NCBI GenBank assembly: GCA_008729055.1
Contig: SDUX01000156.1
Span: 1 to 64,000 of the forward strand
Direction of reading: 5' to 3'
DNA: 64,000 nucleotides
From: Pyropia haitanensis
Lineage: Eukaryota; Rhodophyta; Bangiophyceae; Bangiales; Bangiaceae
The notes beneath the pieces were generated by a model that had not been told where the DNA came from, did not search any database, and worked only from the letters and a program-made list of their open reading frames with translations. A program made the translations under genes and the position numbers. Positions 11,238 to 21,824 of this stretch are shown in pieces; position 1 is the first letter of the stretch; each line of letters begins with the position of its first letter.

Positions 11238-11624
11238 GGCACCGCGGCGAGAGGGAGAGCAAAAGCAGCAGCAGCCACTCCCCCCCGCAAAGGCAGGGCG
11301 GGGGAGGCGTGGCGAGCGGGCGCGGGCGGGGCAAACGCACGGCATGCCGCGCGCGCGCGGGCACCGACAGGCGGTGCGTCGGTCCCCGACTGACAAGACG
11401 GGAGAGGCGGCGGCACGCGGGAGAGGGAGAGGCAGGAGCGGGCGTGGCACCCGCCAGAAGCGGCACACGCCACCGCGGCCGTTGCGCAGCTACGGGCCTC
11501 TCGCACCGCCCGTCGGGCGAGGCGCGGACCGCCGACGAGGCGACCGACGGAAATAATCCCACAGCCGGTTACAGGAAGAATCAACATTGAGGTCATAACC
11601 AGAGGAAGAGGGACAGAGACGCCA

Positions 11625-12692
11625 TTAAAGTCGGAGAAGGGCGGTGGGCGCGTAGCGCCCGAGCATTTCCCAGGCTGCCGATGATGGTCGCCAGCGAGTC
11701 TTGACGTAGGAGCGTAGCGTCGTCTCGACTGACGCGTGGCCCATCATCTCGGCAATCATCGGCGCCGGCACGCCTATGGCGTACGCTTCGGAGCCGGCGC
11801 CGGCGCGCAGGGAGTGGCCTTGGTAGCGGCCGCCAAGTGGGGCTGCCACGGGCAGTACCTGCATCAAACGCTTCAGCCAGTGGTTGGTGACGCGTGCCGC
11901 CAGCCAGTAGAGTCGCAGTGGCGGGGGCAGAGAGGGATCCGCAAACAGCATCGATTGTGGGTGCCGGCCGGCCGCGTCGTGCCGGTCGACGACGAGACGG
12001 AGGAGGCGAGCCACCTTGTCGTCCTTGTCGCCGTCCCAGTTTATGGGCACGGTGAAGGCGAGGCGCTCGCGGCCGGTGCGCAGGGCCATCTTGAAGTCAA
12101 TGACTTGGAGCTCCATCCCGTGCTGCGTGAAGGCCACGTGACAGCGCCGCATACAGGCGGCGGCGCCGGGGCGGTTGAAGACGATGTAGCCCAGCACGAG
12201 GCCTGCGCACTGCAGCTGCAGATAGTTGTCTGGTGTGGCCAGGCCGAGGGCGCAGACGCGGAGGATATATGTGGCCGGCAGGGGCATCCGCTGCAAAGGC
12301 TGCTCGCCGCCGGCGCGCTCTAGGGCGTGGGCGCGGTAGCCAAAGACCGCCAGTCGGACGAGCTTATCCTTGGTTGGGTCGTCGTGGCCCGATAGGCGGT
12401 GCAGGGATGCCACAGCTGACAGGTACTTCTCCAGTGACGGTGGCGAGAGGGCGCCGCGCTGCAGCTCGTAGAGGATCTATCCGATGATGGACGGCACGCT
12501 GGTTGGCAGCGGCGCGCGGTCGTGCTGCTGGCAATACTTGAGGAAGGCCCGCACCTTGGACATGTACCCGCGCTGCGTCTCGGGGCGGTAGCCACGAAGA
12601 AGGAGCGCGGCTGCGCCCTCTGGGCCGTGGATGTCGTCCACGAGGGGGGCGGCGACCTTGTTCAGCAGCACCTCCCATCTTTGCGCGTCGTT
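11625..12692 (-). CDS. tyrosine recombinase, unit 2, with in-frame TAG
   Basis: As in unit 1: N-terminal core-binding segment, TAG at 12477-12479, then 283 codons with the catalytic boxes (NRPGAA, HSLRAG, MMGHAS, SYVK). The residues on both sides of the TAG belong to one domain chain, since LKYCQQHDRA before it and LSPPSLEKYLSAVASLHRL after it are both core-binding-like. This supports one gene interrupted by a stop rather than two genes. Stop TAA at 11625. Confidence 0.85.
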
Positions 12693-12694
12693 GG

Positions 12695-14683
12695 TCAGGC
12701 TCGGGTTGGCTCGAACCGGAATACCGCAGTCTGCCAAAAAGGCGTCCTCGCCGGCGTCGACGACGAGGCGTGTGCGAAGACGCCGTCTGCCGGGGGAAGG
12801 ATGTGCCACTCGCTGCAGCCGTCGACCGCTCGCTGCCACCAGGGCTGCGCCCGCCACACGGGCACGATGAGCGTGACCGTCGCGTTGGTACGCAGCGCCT
12901 TGCTGGCGACGGCGCCGACCAGGTGGAATGGCGGGTTGGCCCAGGCGTTCTCGCCGGCCCATCGGTGCAGGAAGGCGCTGGTAGCTAGAGCGCCGGGACA
13001 CATACATCGCGAATAGAAACGCGGGCATCGGGCGCTTTGGGTTGACGCAAAGAGGTCGATCGAGGGCGGCCCGTACTGGTTGTCGAGGGCCGAGAAGGTG
13101 GCGGGCCGCAACGTCCAGTCGGTCGAGCCGTGTTCCCTTGAGAGGCGGTCGGCCCATTTGTTGAGCGCCGAGGAGACGTGCTCGATCCGCAGCTCGACCG
13201 CCATTGCCACGAAAGTCTCGTACAGGTCCCGCATCTCGTTCATGAGGACGGGGGACCGGGACGACCCGGCGCGCATCACGCCAAGTGCCACCATTGAGTC
13301 CGTTCGCAGACGGATGATGGAGCCGGCAGGGATGAGGTGTCGGAAGGAATGTAGAGCGCGCGTGACGGCACCGAGCTCCAAACAGTTGATGTGGAGGCCG
13401 TTCCGGTCGACGCCGAGGCAGCCCCTCGCGTCGGCCGACTCGCTCAGCACTGAGCCCCACCCGATAGCGCTCGCGTCCGTGTCCAGCAACATAGTTGTTG
13501 CGCCAGGCCACAATGGTCGCCCTGTCGCGGCGTTCTGCTGCAGGTACGTCCACCACTTGAGGTCCTTGAGCGCTTGCAGTCCCAGCTGCACGTCGCTGCG
13601 GCGGGGACGGCGGTACTGCAGCGCCGTAAAGAGGCTGCGAAAATGGTACCGGGCCGTCGGCACCGACAGGGTGGTGGAGACGGCTGTGCCGCAAATGCGG
13701 CGGAGGGCCTCGAAACTGACCCACCGACGGTGCTCGGTAGCCCGCCGGGACAGGCACACTGCCATTGCCGCGATCTTGTCGACGCGGTCGGGCGGCAGGA
13801 GGAAGCGGGCCAGCTTGGTGTCGACCAAATGGCCGAGCAGCCGGACGCACGTCAGACCGTCCTTGACTCCTGTTGTGGGATGCATTTTGAGGCCGAGATC
13901 GCCAAAGAGGCGCTCGATGTACAGGTAGGCCGCCGCCGCCTGCGCTTGTGTGGCCGGTTCTCCAGGCTCCGCAGGCGGTGCTCCGCCAAAGTCGTCCACG
14001 TACGGGATGATGCGGAAACCCTCTGCTCGTAGGCGCTGGACGACCGGGCGCATCACCTTCGTCCAGATCAAAGGCGCCGACGCCAGGCCGAACGTCATGG
14101 TTATCGGTACGAAGTAGCGCCCAAGGCACCGGAAGGCTAAGTACTTGCGGTCGTCTGGCCGCAGCAGGAGATGGTGGTACGCATCCTTGACGTCCCAAGT
14201 CAGCAGGGCGTCGTTGGGGCGCAACGACTGTGCCCGCTCCAAGAGCGTCTCGTACTTGCAGCTCGCCGTGTCGATGAAGCTGTTGGTGTGCTTGTAGTCG
14301 TAGACCACTCGAGGTTTCCCTGCACTGTACACCACGAAAGCCGAGCTTACGCACACCAGCGTGCTGACCTCGGTCGGGTACGATACCTCCCTGATGTAGC
14401 CGAGGCCCAGACCGCGTTCGATCTCGCTCTTGAGGAAGGCGATGTCGTCGGCTGGGACCGGGTACTCGGGCGAGACGAACGGCGTCGGTGGGGAATTCCA
14501 CTCGATCTTGACGCCGTTCTTGATGGTGTCCGACACCCACGATGAGACGCCCATCCGTAACCAACACGGTAGGGCGGCTCGTAGGGCCTCGAAGACTGGC
14601 ACTGGGCGAGAGGAGCTGGGCCGTGGCAGCTTCGTCCCGTGCGCGCGGCGGCTTGGCCGTCCGCGGGTGTTCTCTGTGGCCAT
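12695..14683 (-). CDS. DIRS-like reverse transcriptase / RNase H / N6-adenine methyltransferase-like protein
   Basis: 662 residues from ATG 14683; the open frame continues upstream past a GTG at 14719 into the gag overlap. RT motifs are TWDVKDAYHHLLL (first catalytic Asp), FGLASAP and YVDDFGG (catalytic Asp pair). RNase H follows (LLDTDASAIGWGS, NCLELGAV, LRTDSM, ALNKWADRLSR). The C-terminal ~150 residues contain SIDLFAS and WANPPF, which resemble the Dam-like N6-adenine methyltransferase domain that follows RNase H in DIRS elements; NPPF would be the catalytic motif. The frame is -1 to gag, with a 44-base gap from the gag stop to this ATG. It converts element RNA to DNA; the methylase role is not established. 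Confidence 0.92.
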   Translation of the reverse strand: MATENTRGRPSRRAHGTKLPRPSSSRPVPVFEALRAALPCWLRMGVSSWVSDTIKNGVKIEWNSPPTPFVSPEYPVPADDIAFLKSEIERGLGLGYIREVSYPTEVSTLVCVSSAFVVYSAGKPRVVYDYKHTNSFIDTASCKYETLLERAQSLRPNDALLTWDVKDAYHHLLLRPDDRKYLAFRCLGRYFVPITMTFGLASAPLIWTKVMRPVVQRLRAEGFRIIPYVDDFGGAPPAEPGEPATQAQAAAAYLYIERLFGDLGLKMHPTTGVKDGLTCVRLLGHLVDTKLARFLLPPDRVDKIAAMAVCLSRRATEHRRWVSFEALRRICGTAVSTTLSVPTARYHFRSLFTALQYRRPRRSDVQLGLQALKDLKWWTYLQQNAATGRPLWPGATTMLLDTDASAIGWGSVLSESADARGCLGVDRNGLHINCLELGAVTRALHSFRHLIPAGSIIRLRTDSMVALGVMRAGSSRSPVLMNEMRDLYETFVAMAVELRIEHVSSALNKWADRLSREHGSTDWTLRPATFSALDNQYGPPSIDLFASTQSARCPRFYSRCMCPGALATSAFLHRWAGENAWANPPFHLVGAVASKALRTNATVTLIVPVWRAQPWWQRAVDGCSEWHILPPADGVFAHASSSTPARTPFWQTAVFRFEPTRA

Positions 14684-14727
14684 GACCACGGGGGGGGAGA
14701 AGCGACCCCCCCGCGGCACCTCGAAAC

Positions 14728-15948
14728 TTAGGCGCGGTTGCGACCGCGGCCGCGGCCGGCGTTGCCGCCGCCGCGGCGGCCATCGCCTCCGCGGCCACCG
14801 CCACCGCCTCCGCCGGAGCCGGCGCCGGCGCCGCCACCGCCGCCGCCGTTGGCGGGGCCACCCCGTCCGCCACGGGGGGGAGCGGGGGCGTGCATGCGGT
14901 TGGCTCGCTGCGGATACGTGTAGCCGCGCTCGGCAGCCCCGATCTTGGCTGACGCGTGGGTCTCGGCGCGGACGACGCGGGAGATGAACCGGCGCGCCTC
15001 ATCCCCGCGGAGGGAGTTGCGCGGGACGGCGTCGGCGTGGGCAAACGCGTCCGCGAGGTTGGGCTCGGACTGCCGGAGCGCGAGGTAGTCATAGCGCGAG
15101 ACGCCGATGGCGTAGATGCGGCGGGTGGCGGAGACGAGGTAGTCCACGAGCTCCTCGAGATACTCCTTGGTGTTGCCGATGGCAAACTTGGCGTCGAGGA
15201 CGTCGTTGTAGATCTGCTGCGTCCACGATAGGGAGCAGTACCAGTGGCGCGCCTCGATCTCGTCGCGGCTGCCGACGGTGAAGGTGGCGGTGTGGACGGG
15301 GTCGCATGGCGTGAAGGGCATGGGCAGCCCGTCCGCGCGCATAACGGACCAAGGGATGTCGAAGCTCTGGAGCCAGTCTGACGCGGAGAAGCGCGTCGGG
15401 AAGTCAAAGCCGTCGTCGTAGGCGCCGGCCTCTTCGAGCGCGGCACGGCGTGCGTGCCCGCCTCGGCCGCCAGCATGTGCGTCGATGGCGGGCGCCCATC
15501 CGCCGTTGGAGTTGCCGTCGTCGCCTTCGTCTTCATCCTCGTAGTCGACATCGTCGTCGCCGCCGAGGGGGGCGCCGACGGGGCCGAGGGCGCCCGCGGG
15601 GGGGGCCTCGGCGCCGCGCCGCGAACCGGTGACGCCGCGACCCGCGGGGGGGTCGGCGCCGCGGCGGGCGGCGTTGGCGGCCGCCGCGTCCTCGGTTGGG
15701 ACGCGGTCACCAGCCGCGCCGCCTCCAGCGCCAGCGCCAGCTGGCGCTCGGCGGTCGCCGACCGCGTCCCCCGCCGAGTCGGCGGCGGCCGCGGCGGCGG
15801 CATCACGGGCGGCGATGGCGCTATGCGCCGTCGTTAGTTCTTGTCGAGTCGCCACCAGCGCCGCCTCGGCGGCGGCGAGGCGAGCAATAAGGGCCGGGTC
15901 GGTGGAGGGCGTCCCGCCGGGGGGGACGTCACGGAATCCACCAGCCAT
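14728..15948 (-). CDS. gag: DIRS-like Gag
   Basis: 406 residues from a true ATG at 15948. The N-terminus is Ala-rich and helical (about 20-60, likely coiled coil), then an acidic linker (DDDVDYEDEDEGDD). A folded core at about 165-335 carries many aromatics (HWYCSLSWTQQIYNDVL). The C-terminus is an RGG/GGGR-rich tail, a typical single-strand nucleic acid binding region. There is no zinc knuckle. Position before RT and composition make it the structural protein; this is inference, because DIRS Gags are poorly conserved. The minus-strand stop is TAA at 14728-14730. Confidence 0.82.
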   Translation of the reverse strand: MAGGFRDVPPGGTPSTDPALIARLAAAEAALVATRQELTTAHSAIAARDAAAAAAADSAGDAVGDRRAPAGAGAGGGAAGDRVPTEDAAAANAARRGADPPAGRGVTGSRRGAEAPPAGALGPVGAPLGGDDDVDYEDEDEGDDGNSNGGWAPAIDAHAGGRGGHARRAALEEAGAYDDGFDFPTRFSASDWLQSFDIPWSVMRADGLPMPFTPCDPVHTATFTVGSRDEIEARHWYCSLSWTQQIYNDVLDAKFAIGNTKEYLEELVDYLVSATRRIYAIGVSRYDYLALRQSEPNLADAFAHADAVPRNSLRGDEARRFISRVVRAETHASAKIGAAERGYTYPQRANRMHAPAPPRGGRGGPANGGGGGGAGAGSGGGGGGGRGGDGRRGGGNAGRGRGRNRA

Positions 15949-16205
15949 CGTGCGCCGCCCTTACGGGCGGCGGAGCGGTCACGGAGCCACAGGAAAGCCT
16001 GGGAGGGGGGGTAGTTCTTCGAGCGTGCACAGGGGGCGCGCGAGAAGAACTGGACGCTGAAGACCCCGGGTCGGCGGTGGCCAGCCCCGACGCCGCGGCG
16101 GTCTTGTACCGGCCGCGGCGGGTCGCGCCGCCTTGGCCGCTACCCCCCGGAAGGAGCTGGGGCAGGCACAGGCACACGCCGCGGCGCGGCCGCAGCAGCG
16201 GGCGC

Positions 16206-16349
16206 GCGGGAGGGCGCCCGCCGCGCAGCGCGGGATGGCGCCCGCCGCGCAGCGCGGGAGGGCGCCCGCCGCGCAGCGCGGGAGGGCGTCCGCCGCGCAG
16301 CGCGGGAGGGCGTCCGCCGCGCAGCGCGGGAGGGCGTCCGCCGCGCAGC
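16206..16349. repeat. 24-bp minisatellite, 6 units (unit 2)
   Basis: Six units, same order of variants as in the other six-unit copies. Confidence 0.9.
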
Positions 16350-16736
16350 GGCACCGCGGCGAGAGGGAGAGCAAAAGCAGCAGCAGCCACTCCCCCCCGC
16401 AAAGGCAGGGCGGGGGAGGCGTGGCGAGCGGGCGCGGGCGGGGCAAACGCACGGCATGCCGCGCGCGCGCGGGCACCGACAGGCGGTGCGTCGGTCCCCG
16501 ACTGACAAGACGGGAGAGGCGGCGGCACGCGGGAGAGGGAGAGGCAGGAGCGGGCGTGGCACCCGCCAGAAGCGGCACACGCCACCGCGGCCGTTGCGCA
16601 GCTACGGGCCTCTCGCACCGCCCGTCGGGCGAGGCGCGGACCGCCGACGAGGCGACCGACGGAAATAATCCCACAGCCGGTTACAGGAAGAATCAACATT
16701 GAGGTCATAACCAGAGGAAGAGGGACAGAGACGCCA

Positions 16737-17804
16737 TTAAAGTCGGAGAAGGGCGGTGGGCGCGTAGCGCCCGAGCATTTCCCAGGCTGCCGATGATGGT
16801 CGCCAGCGAGTCTTGACGTAGGAGCGTAGCGTCGTCTCGACTGACGCGTGGCCCATCATCTCGGCAATCATCGGCGCCGGCACGCCTATGGCGTACGCTT
16901 CGGAGCCGGCGCCGGCGCGCAGGAAGTGGCCTTGGTAGCGGCCGCCAAGTGGGGCTGCCACGGGCAGTACCTGCATCAAACGCTTCAGCCAGTGGTTGGT
17001 GACGCGTGCCGCCAGCCAGTAGAGTCGCAGTGGCGGGGGCAGAGAGGGATCCGCAAACAGCATCGATTGTGGGTGCCGGCCGGCCGCGTCGTGCCGGTCG
17101 ACGACGAGACGGAGGAGGCGAGCCACCTTGTCGTCCTTGTCGCCGTCCCAGTTTATGGGCACGGTGAAGGCGAGGCGCTCGCGGCCGGTGCGCAGGGCCA
17201 TCTTGAAGTCAATGACTTGGAGCTCCATCCCGTGCTGCGTGAAGGCCACGTGACAGCGCTGCATACAGGCGGCGGCGCCGGGGCGGTTGAAGACGATGTA
17301 GCCCAGCACGAGGCCTGCGCACTGCAGCTGCAGATAGTTGTCTGGTGTGGCCAGGCCGAGGGCGCAGACGCGGAGGATATATGTGGCCGGCAGGGGCATC
17401 CGCTGCAAAGGCTGCTCGCCGCCGGCGCGCTCTAGGGCGTGGGCGCGGTAGCCAAAGACCGCCAGTCGGACGAGCTTATCCTTGGTTGGGTCGTCGTGGC
17501 CCGATAGGCGGTGCAGGGATGCCACAGCTGACAGGTACTTCTCCAGTGACGGTGGCGAGAGGGCGCCGCGCTGCAGCTCGTAGAGGATCTATCCGATGAT
17601 GGACGGCACGCTGGTTGGCAGCGGCGCGCGGTCGTGCTGCTGGCAATACTTGAGGAAGGCCCGCACCTTGGACATGTACCCGCGCTGCGTCTCGGGGCGG
17701 TAGCCACGAAGAAGGAGCGCGGCTGCGCCCTCTGGGCCGTGGATGTCGTCCACGAGGGGGGCGGCGACCTTGTTCAGCAGCACCTCCCATCTTTGCGCGT
17801 CGTT
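16737..17804 (-). CDS. tyrosine recombinase, unit 3, with in-frame TAG
   Basis: TAG at 17589-17591 as in all units. It differs from units 1-2 by HFLR instead of HSLR in the H-x-x-R box (catalytic H and R kept) and MQRCH instead of MRRCH. Confidence 0.85.
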
Positions 17805-17806
17805 GG

Positions 17807-19795
17807 TCAGGCTCGGGTTGGCTCGAACCGGAATACCGCAGTCTGCCAAAAAGGCGTCCTCGCCGGCGTCGACGACGAGGCGTGTGCGAAGACGCCGTCT
17901 GCCGGGGGAAGGATGTGCCACTCGCTGCAGCCGTCGACCGCTCGCTGCCACCAGGGCTGCGCCCGCCACACGGGCACGATGAGCGTGACCGTCGCGTTGG
18001 TACGCAGCGCCTTGCTGGCGACGGCGCCGACCAGGTGGAATGGCGGGTTGGCCCAGGCGTTCTCGCCGGCCCATCGGTGCAGGAAGGCGCTGGTAGCTAG
18101 AGCGCCGGGACACATACATCGCGAATAGAAACGCGGGCATCGGGCGCTTTGGGTTGACGCAAAGAGGTCGATCGAGGGCGGCCCGTACTGGTTGTCGAGG
18201 GCCGAGAAGGTGGCGGGCCGCAACGTCCAGTCGGTCGAGCCGTGTTCCCTTGAGAGGCGGTCGGCCCATTTGTTGAGCGCCGAGGAGACGTGCTCGATCC
18301 GCAGCTCGACCGCCATTGCCACGAAAGTCTCGTACAGGTCCCGCATCTCGTTCATGAGGACGGGGGACCGGGACGACCCGGCGCGCATCACGCCAAGTGC
18401 CACCATTGAGTCCGTTCGCAGACGGATGATGGAGCCGGCAGGGATGAGGTGTCGGAAGGAATGTAGAGCGCGCGTGACGGCACCGAGCTCCAAACAGTTG
18501 ATGTGGAGGCCGTTCCGGTCGACGCCGAGGCAGCCCCTCGCGTCGGCCGACTCGCTCAGCACTGAGCCCCACCCGATAGCGCTCGCGTCCGTGTCCAGCA
18601 ACATAGTTGTTGCGCCAGGCCACAATGGTCGCCCTGTCGCGGCGTTCTGCTGCAGGTACGTCCACCACTTGAGGTCCTTGAGCGCTTGCAGTCCCAGCTG
18701 CACGTCGCTGCGGCGGGGACGGCGGTACTGCAGCGCCGTAAAGAGGCTGCGAAAATGGTACCGGGCCGTCGGCACCGACAGGGTGGTGGAGACGGCTGTG
18801 CCGCAAATGCGGCGGAGGGCCTCGAAACTGACCCACCGACGGTGCTCGGTAGCCCGCCGGGACAGGCACACTGCCATTGCCGCGATCTTGTCGACGCGGT
18901 CGGGCGGCAGGAGGAAGCGGGCCAGCTTGGTGTCGACCAAATGGCCGAGCAGCCGGACGCACGTCAGACCGTCCTTGACTCCTGTTGTGGGATGCATTTT
19001 GAGGCCGAGATCGCCAAAGAGGCGCTCGATGTACAGGTAGGCCGCCGCCGCCTGCGCTTGTGTGGCCGGTTCTCCAGGCTCCGCAGGCGGTGCTCCGCCA
19101 AAGTCGTCCACGTACGGGATGATGCGGAAACCCTCTGCTCGTAGGCGCTGGACGACCGGGCGCATCACCTTCGTCCAGATCAAAGGCGCCGACGCCAGGC
19201 CGAACGTCATGGTTATCGGTACGAAGTAGCGCCCAAGGCACCGGAAGGCTAAGTACTTGCGGTCGTCTGGCCGCAGCAGGAGATGGTGGTACGCATCCTT
19301 GACGTCCCAAGTCAGCAGGGCGTCGTTGGGGCGCAACGACTGTGCCCGCTCCAAGAGCGTCTCGTACTTGCAGCTCGCCGTGTCGATGAAGCTGTTGGTG
19401 TGCTTGTAGTCGTAGACCACTCGAGGTTTCCCTGCACTGTACACCACGAAAGCCGAGCTTACGCACACCAGCGTGCTGACCTCGGTCGGGTACGATACCT
19501 CCCTGATGTAGCCGAGGCCCAGACCGCGTTCGATCTCGCTCTTGAGGAAGGCGATGTCGTCGGCTGGGACCGGGTACTCGGGCGAGACGAACGGCGTCGG
19601 TGGGGAATTCCACTCGATCTTGACGCCGTTCTTGATGGTGTCCGACACCCACGATGAGACGCCCATCCGTAACCAACACGGTAGGGCGGCTCGTAGGGCC
19701 TCGAAGACTGGCACTGGGCGAGAGGAGCTGGGCCGTGGCAGCTTCGTCCCGTGCGCGCGGCGGCTTGGCCGTCCGCGGGTGTTCTCTGTGGCCAT
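17807..19795 (-). CDS. RT / RNase H / MTase-like protein, unit 3
   Basis: 662 residues from ATG 19795. As far as seen, identical in sequence to the unit 2 protein. Frame intact. Confidence 0.92.
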   Translation of the reverse strand: MATENTRGRPSRRAHGTKLPRPSSSRPVPVFEALRAALPCWLRMGVSSWVSDTIKNGVKIEWNSPPTPFVSPEYPVPADDIAFLKSEIERGLGLGYIREVSYPTEVSTLVCVSSAFVVYSAGKPRVVYDYKHTNSFIDTASCKYETLLERAQSLRPNDALLTWDVKDAYHHLLLRPDDRKYLAFRCLGRYFVPITMTFGLASAPLIWTKVMRPVVQRLRAEGFRIIPYVDDFGGAPPAEPGEPATQAQAAAAYLYIERLFGDLGLKMHPTTGVKDGLTCVRLLGHLVDTKLARFLLPPDRVDKIAAMAVCLSRRATEHRRWVSFEALRRICGTAVSTTLSVPTARYHFRSLFTALQYRRPRRSDVQLGLQALKDLKWWTYLQQNAATGRPLWPGATTMLLDTDASAIGWGSVLSESADARGCLGVDRNGLHINCLELGAVTRALHSFRHLIPAGSIIRLRTDSMVALGVMRAGSSRSPVLMNEMRDLYETFVAMAVELRIEHVSSALNKWADRLSREHGSTDWTLRPATFSALDNQYGPPSIDLFASTQSARCPRFYSRCMCPGALATSAFLHRWAGENAWANPPFHLVGAVASKALRTNATVTLIVPVWRAQPWWQRAVDGCSEWHILPPADGVFAHASSSTPARTPFWQTAVFRFEPTRA

Positions 19796-19839
19796 GACCA
19801 CGGGGGGGGAGAAGCGACCCCCCCGCGGCACCTCGAAAC

Positions 19840-21060
19840 TTAGGCGCGGTTGCGACCGCGGCCGCGGCCGGCGTTGCCGCCGCCGCGGCGGCCATCGCCT
19901 CCGCGGCCACCGCCACCGCCTCCGCCGGAGCCGGCGCCGGCGCCGCCACCGCCGCCGCCGTTGGCGGGGCCACCCCGTCCGCCACGGGGGGGAGCGGGGG
20001 CGTGCATGCGGTTGGCTCGCTGCGGATACGTGTAGCCGCGCTCGGCAGCCCCGATCTTGGCTGACGCGTGGGTCTCGGCGCGGACGACGCGGGAGATGAA
20101 CCGGCGCGCCTCATCCCCGCGGAGGGAGTTGCGCGGGACGGCGTCGGCGTGGGCAAACGCGTCCGCGAGGTTGGGCTCGGACTGCCGGAGCGCGAGGTAG
20201 TCATAGCGCGAGACGCCGATGGCGTAGATGCGGCGGGTGGCGGAGACGAGGTAGTCCACGAGCTCCTCGAGATACTCCTTGGTGTTGCCGATGGCAAACT
20301 TGGCGTCGAGGACGTCGTTGTAGATCTGCTGCGTCCACGATAGGGAGCAGTACCAGTGGCGCGCCTCGATCTCGTCGCGGCTGCCGACGGTGAAGGTGGC
20401 GGTGTGGACGGGGTCGCATGGCGTGAAGGGCATGGGCAGCCCGTCCGCGCGCATAACGGACCAAGGGATGTCGAAGCTCTGGAGCCAGTCTGACGCGGAG
20501 AAGCGCGTCGGGAAGTCAAAGCCGTCGTCGTAGGCGCCGGCCTCTTCGAGCGCGGCACGGCGTGCGTGCCCGCCTCGGCCGCCAGCATGTGCGTCGATGG
20601 CGGGCGCCCATCCGCCGTTGGAGTTGCCGTCGTCGCCTTCGTCTTCATCCTCGTAGTCGACATCGTCGTCGCCGCCGAGGGGGGCGCCGACGGGGCCGAG
20701 GGCGCCCGCGGGGGGGGCCTCGGCGCCGCGCCGCGAACCGGTGACGCCGCGACCCGCGGGGGGGTCGGCGCCGCGGCGGGCGGCGTTGGCGGCCGCCGCG
20801 TCCTCGGTTGGGACGCGGTCACCAGCCGCGCCGCCTCCAGCGCCAGCGCCAGCTGGCGCTCGGCGGTCGCCGACCGCGTCCCCCGCCGAGTCGGCGGCGG
20901 CCGCGGCGGCGGCATCACGGGCGGCGATGGCGCTATGCGCCGTCGTTAGTTCTTGTCGAGTCGCCACCAGCGCCGCCTCGGCGGCGGCAAGGCGAGCAAT
21001 AAGGGCCGGGTCGGTGGAGGGCGTCCCGCCGGGGGGGACGTCACTGAATCCACCAGCCAT
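19840..21060 (-). CDS. gag: DIRS-like Gag, unit 3
   Basis: 406 residues from ATG 21060. Has Ser (GFSDV) where units 1-2 have Arg, as in unit 4 and the remnant. Frame intact with 8 Gs in the variable run. Confidence 0.82.
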   Translation of the reverse strand: MAGGFSDVPPGGTPSTDPALIARLAAAEAALVATRQELTTAHSAIAARDAAAAAAADSAGDAVGDRRAPAGAGAGGGAAGDRVPTEDAAAANAARRGADPPAGRGVTGSRRGAEAPPAGALGPVGAPLGGDDDVDYEDEDEGDDGNSNGGWAPAIDAHAGGRGGHARRAALEEAGAYDDGFDFPTRFSASDWLQSFDIPWSVMRADGLPMPFTPCDPVHTATFTVGSRDEIEARHWYCSLSWTQQIYNDVLDAKFAIGNTKEYLEELVDYLVSATRRIYAIGVSRYDYLALRQSEPNLADAFAHADAVPRNSLRGDEARRFISRVVRAETHASAKIGAAERGYTYPQRANRMHAPAPPRGGRGGPANGGGGGGAGAGSGGGGGGGRGGDGRRGGGNAGRGRGRNRA

Positions 21061-21317
21061 CGTGCGCCGCCCTTACGGGCGGCGGAGCGGTCACGGAGCC
21101 ACAGGAAAGCCTGGGAGGGGGGGTAGTTCTTCGAGCGTGCACAGGGGGCGCGCGAGAAGAACTGGACGCTGAAGACCCCGGGTCGGCGGTGGCCAGCCCC
21201 GACGCCGCGGCGGTCTTGTACCGGCCGCGGCGGGTCGCGCCGCCTTGGCCGCTACCCCCCGGAAGGAGCTGGGGCAGGCACAGGCACACGCCGCGGCGCG
21301 GCCGCAGCAGCGGGCGC

Positions 21318-21437
21318 GCGGGAGGGCGCCCGCCGCGCAGCGCGGGATGGCGCCCGCCGCGCAGCGCGGGAGGGCGCCCGCCGCGCAGCGCGGGAGGGCG
21401 TCCGCCGCGCAGCGCGGGAGGGCGTCCGCCGCGCAGC
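21318..21437. repeat. 24-bp minisatellite, 5 units (unit 3)
   Basis: One gtcc-type unit fewer than the other copies; this accounts for the 24-bp shorter period. Confidence 0.92.
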
Positions 21438-21824
21438 GGCACCGCGGCGAGAGGGAGAGCAAAAGCAGCAGCAGCCACTCCCCCCCGCAAAGGCAGGGCG
21501 GGGGAGGCGTGGCGAGCGGGCGCGGGCGGGGCAAACGCACGGCATGCCGCGCGCGCGCGGGCACCGACAGGCGGTGCGTCGGTCCCCGACTGACAAGACG
21601 GGAGAGGCGGCGGCACGCGGGAGAGGGAGAGGCAGGAGCGGGCGTGGCACCCGCCAGAAGCGGCACACGCCACCGCGGCCGTTGCGCAGCTACGGGCCTC
21701 TCGCACCGCCCGTCGGGCGAGGCGCGGGCCGCCGACGAGGCGACCGACGGAAATAATCCCACAGCCGGTTACAGGAAGAATCAACATTGAGGTCATAACC
21801 AGAGGAAGAGGGACAGAGACGCCA

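Larger units (their letters stand above)
6478..11588 (-). mobile_element. DIRS-like unit 1 (5111 bp), defective
   Basis: Complete from junction to junction, but gag has lost one G in a G-run (7 Gs at 10487-10493 against 8 in the other units) and RT carries a TAG at 8151-8153 where the others have TCG. It shares the recombinase variants of unit 2 (HSLR, MRRCH). Confidence 0.93.
11589..16700 (-). mobile_element. DIRS-like unit 2 (5112 bp), most intact
   Basis: Gag and RT frames are uninterrupted; the recombinase has the shared TAG. Best reference copy for the family in this window. Confidence 0.95.
16701..21788 (-). mobile_element. DIRS-like unit 3 (5088 bp)
   Basis: 24 bp shorter than unit 2 because its minisatellite has five rather than six repeats. 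Gag and RT frames are intact. Confidence 0.95.
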
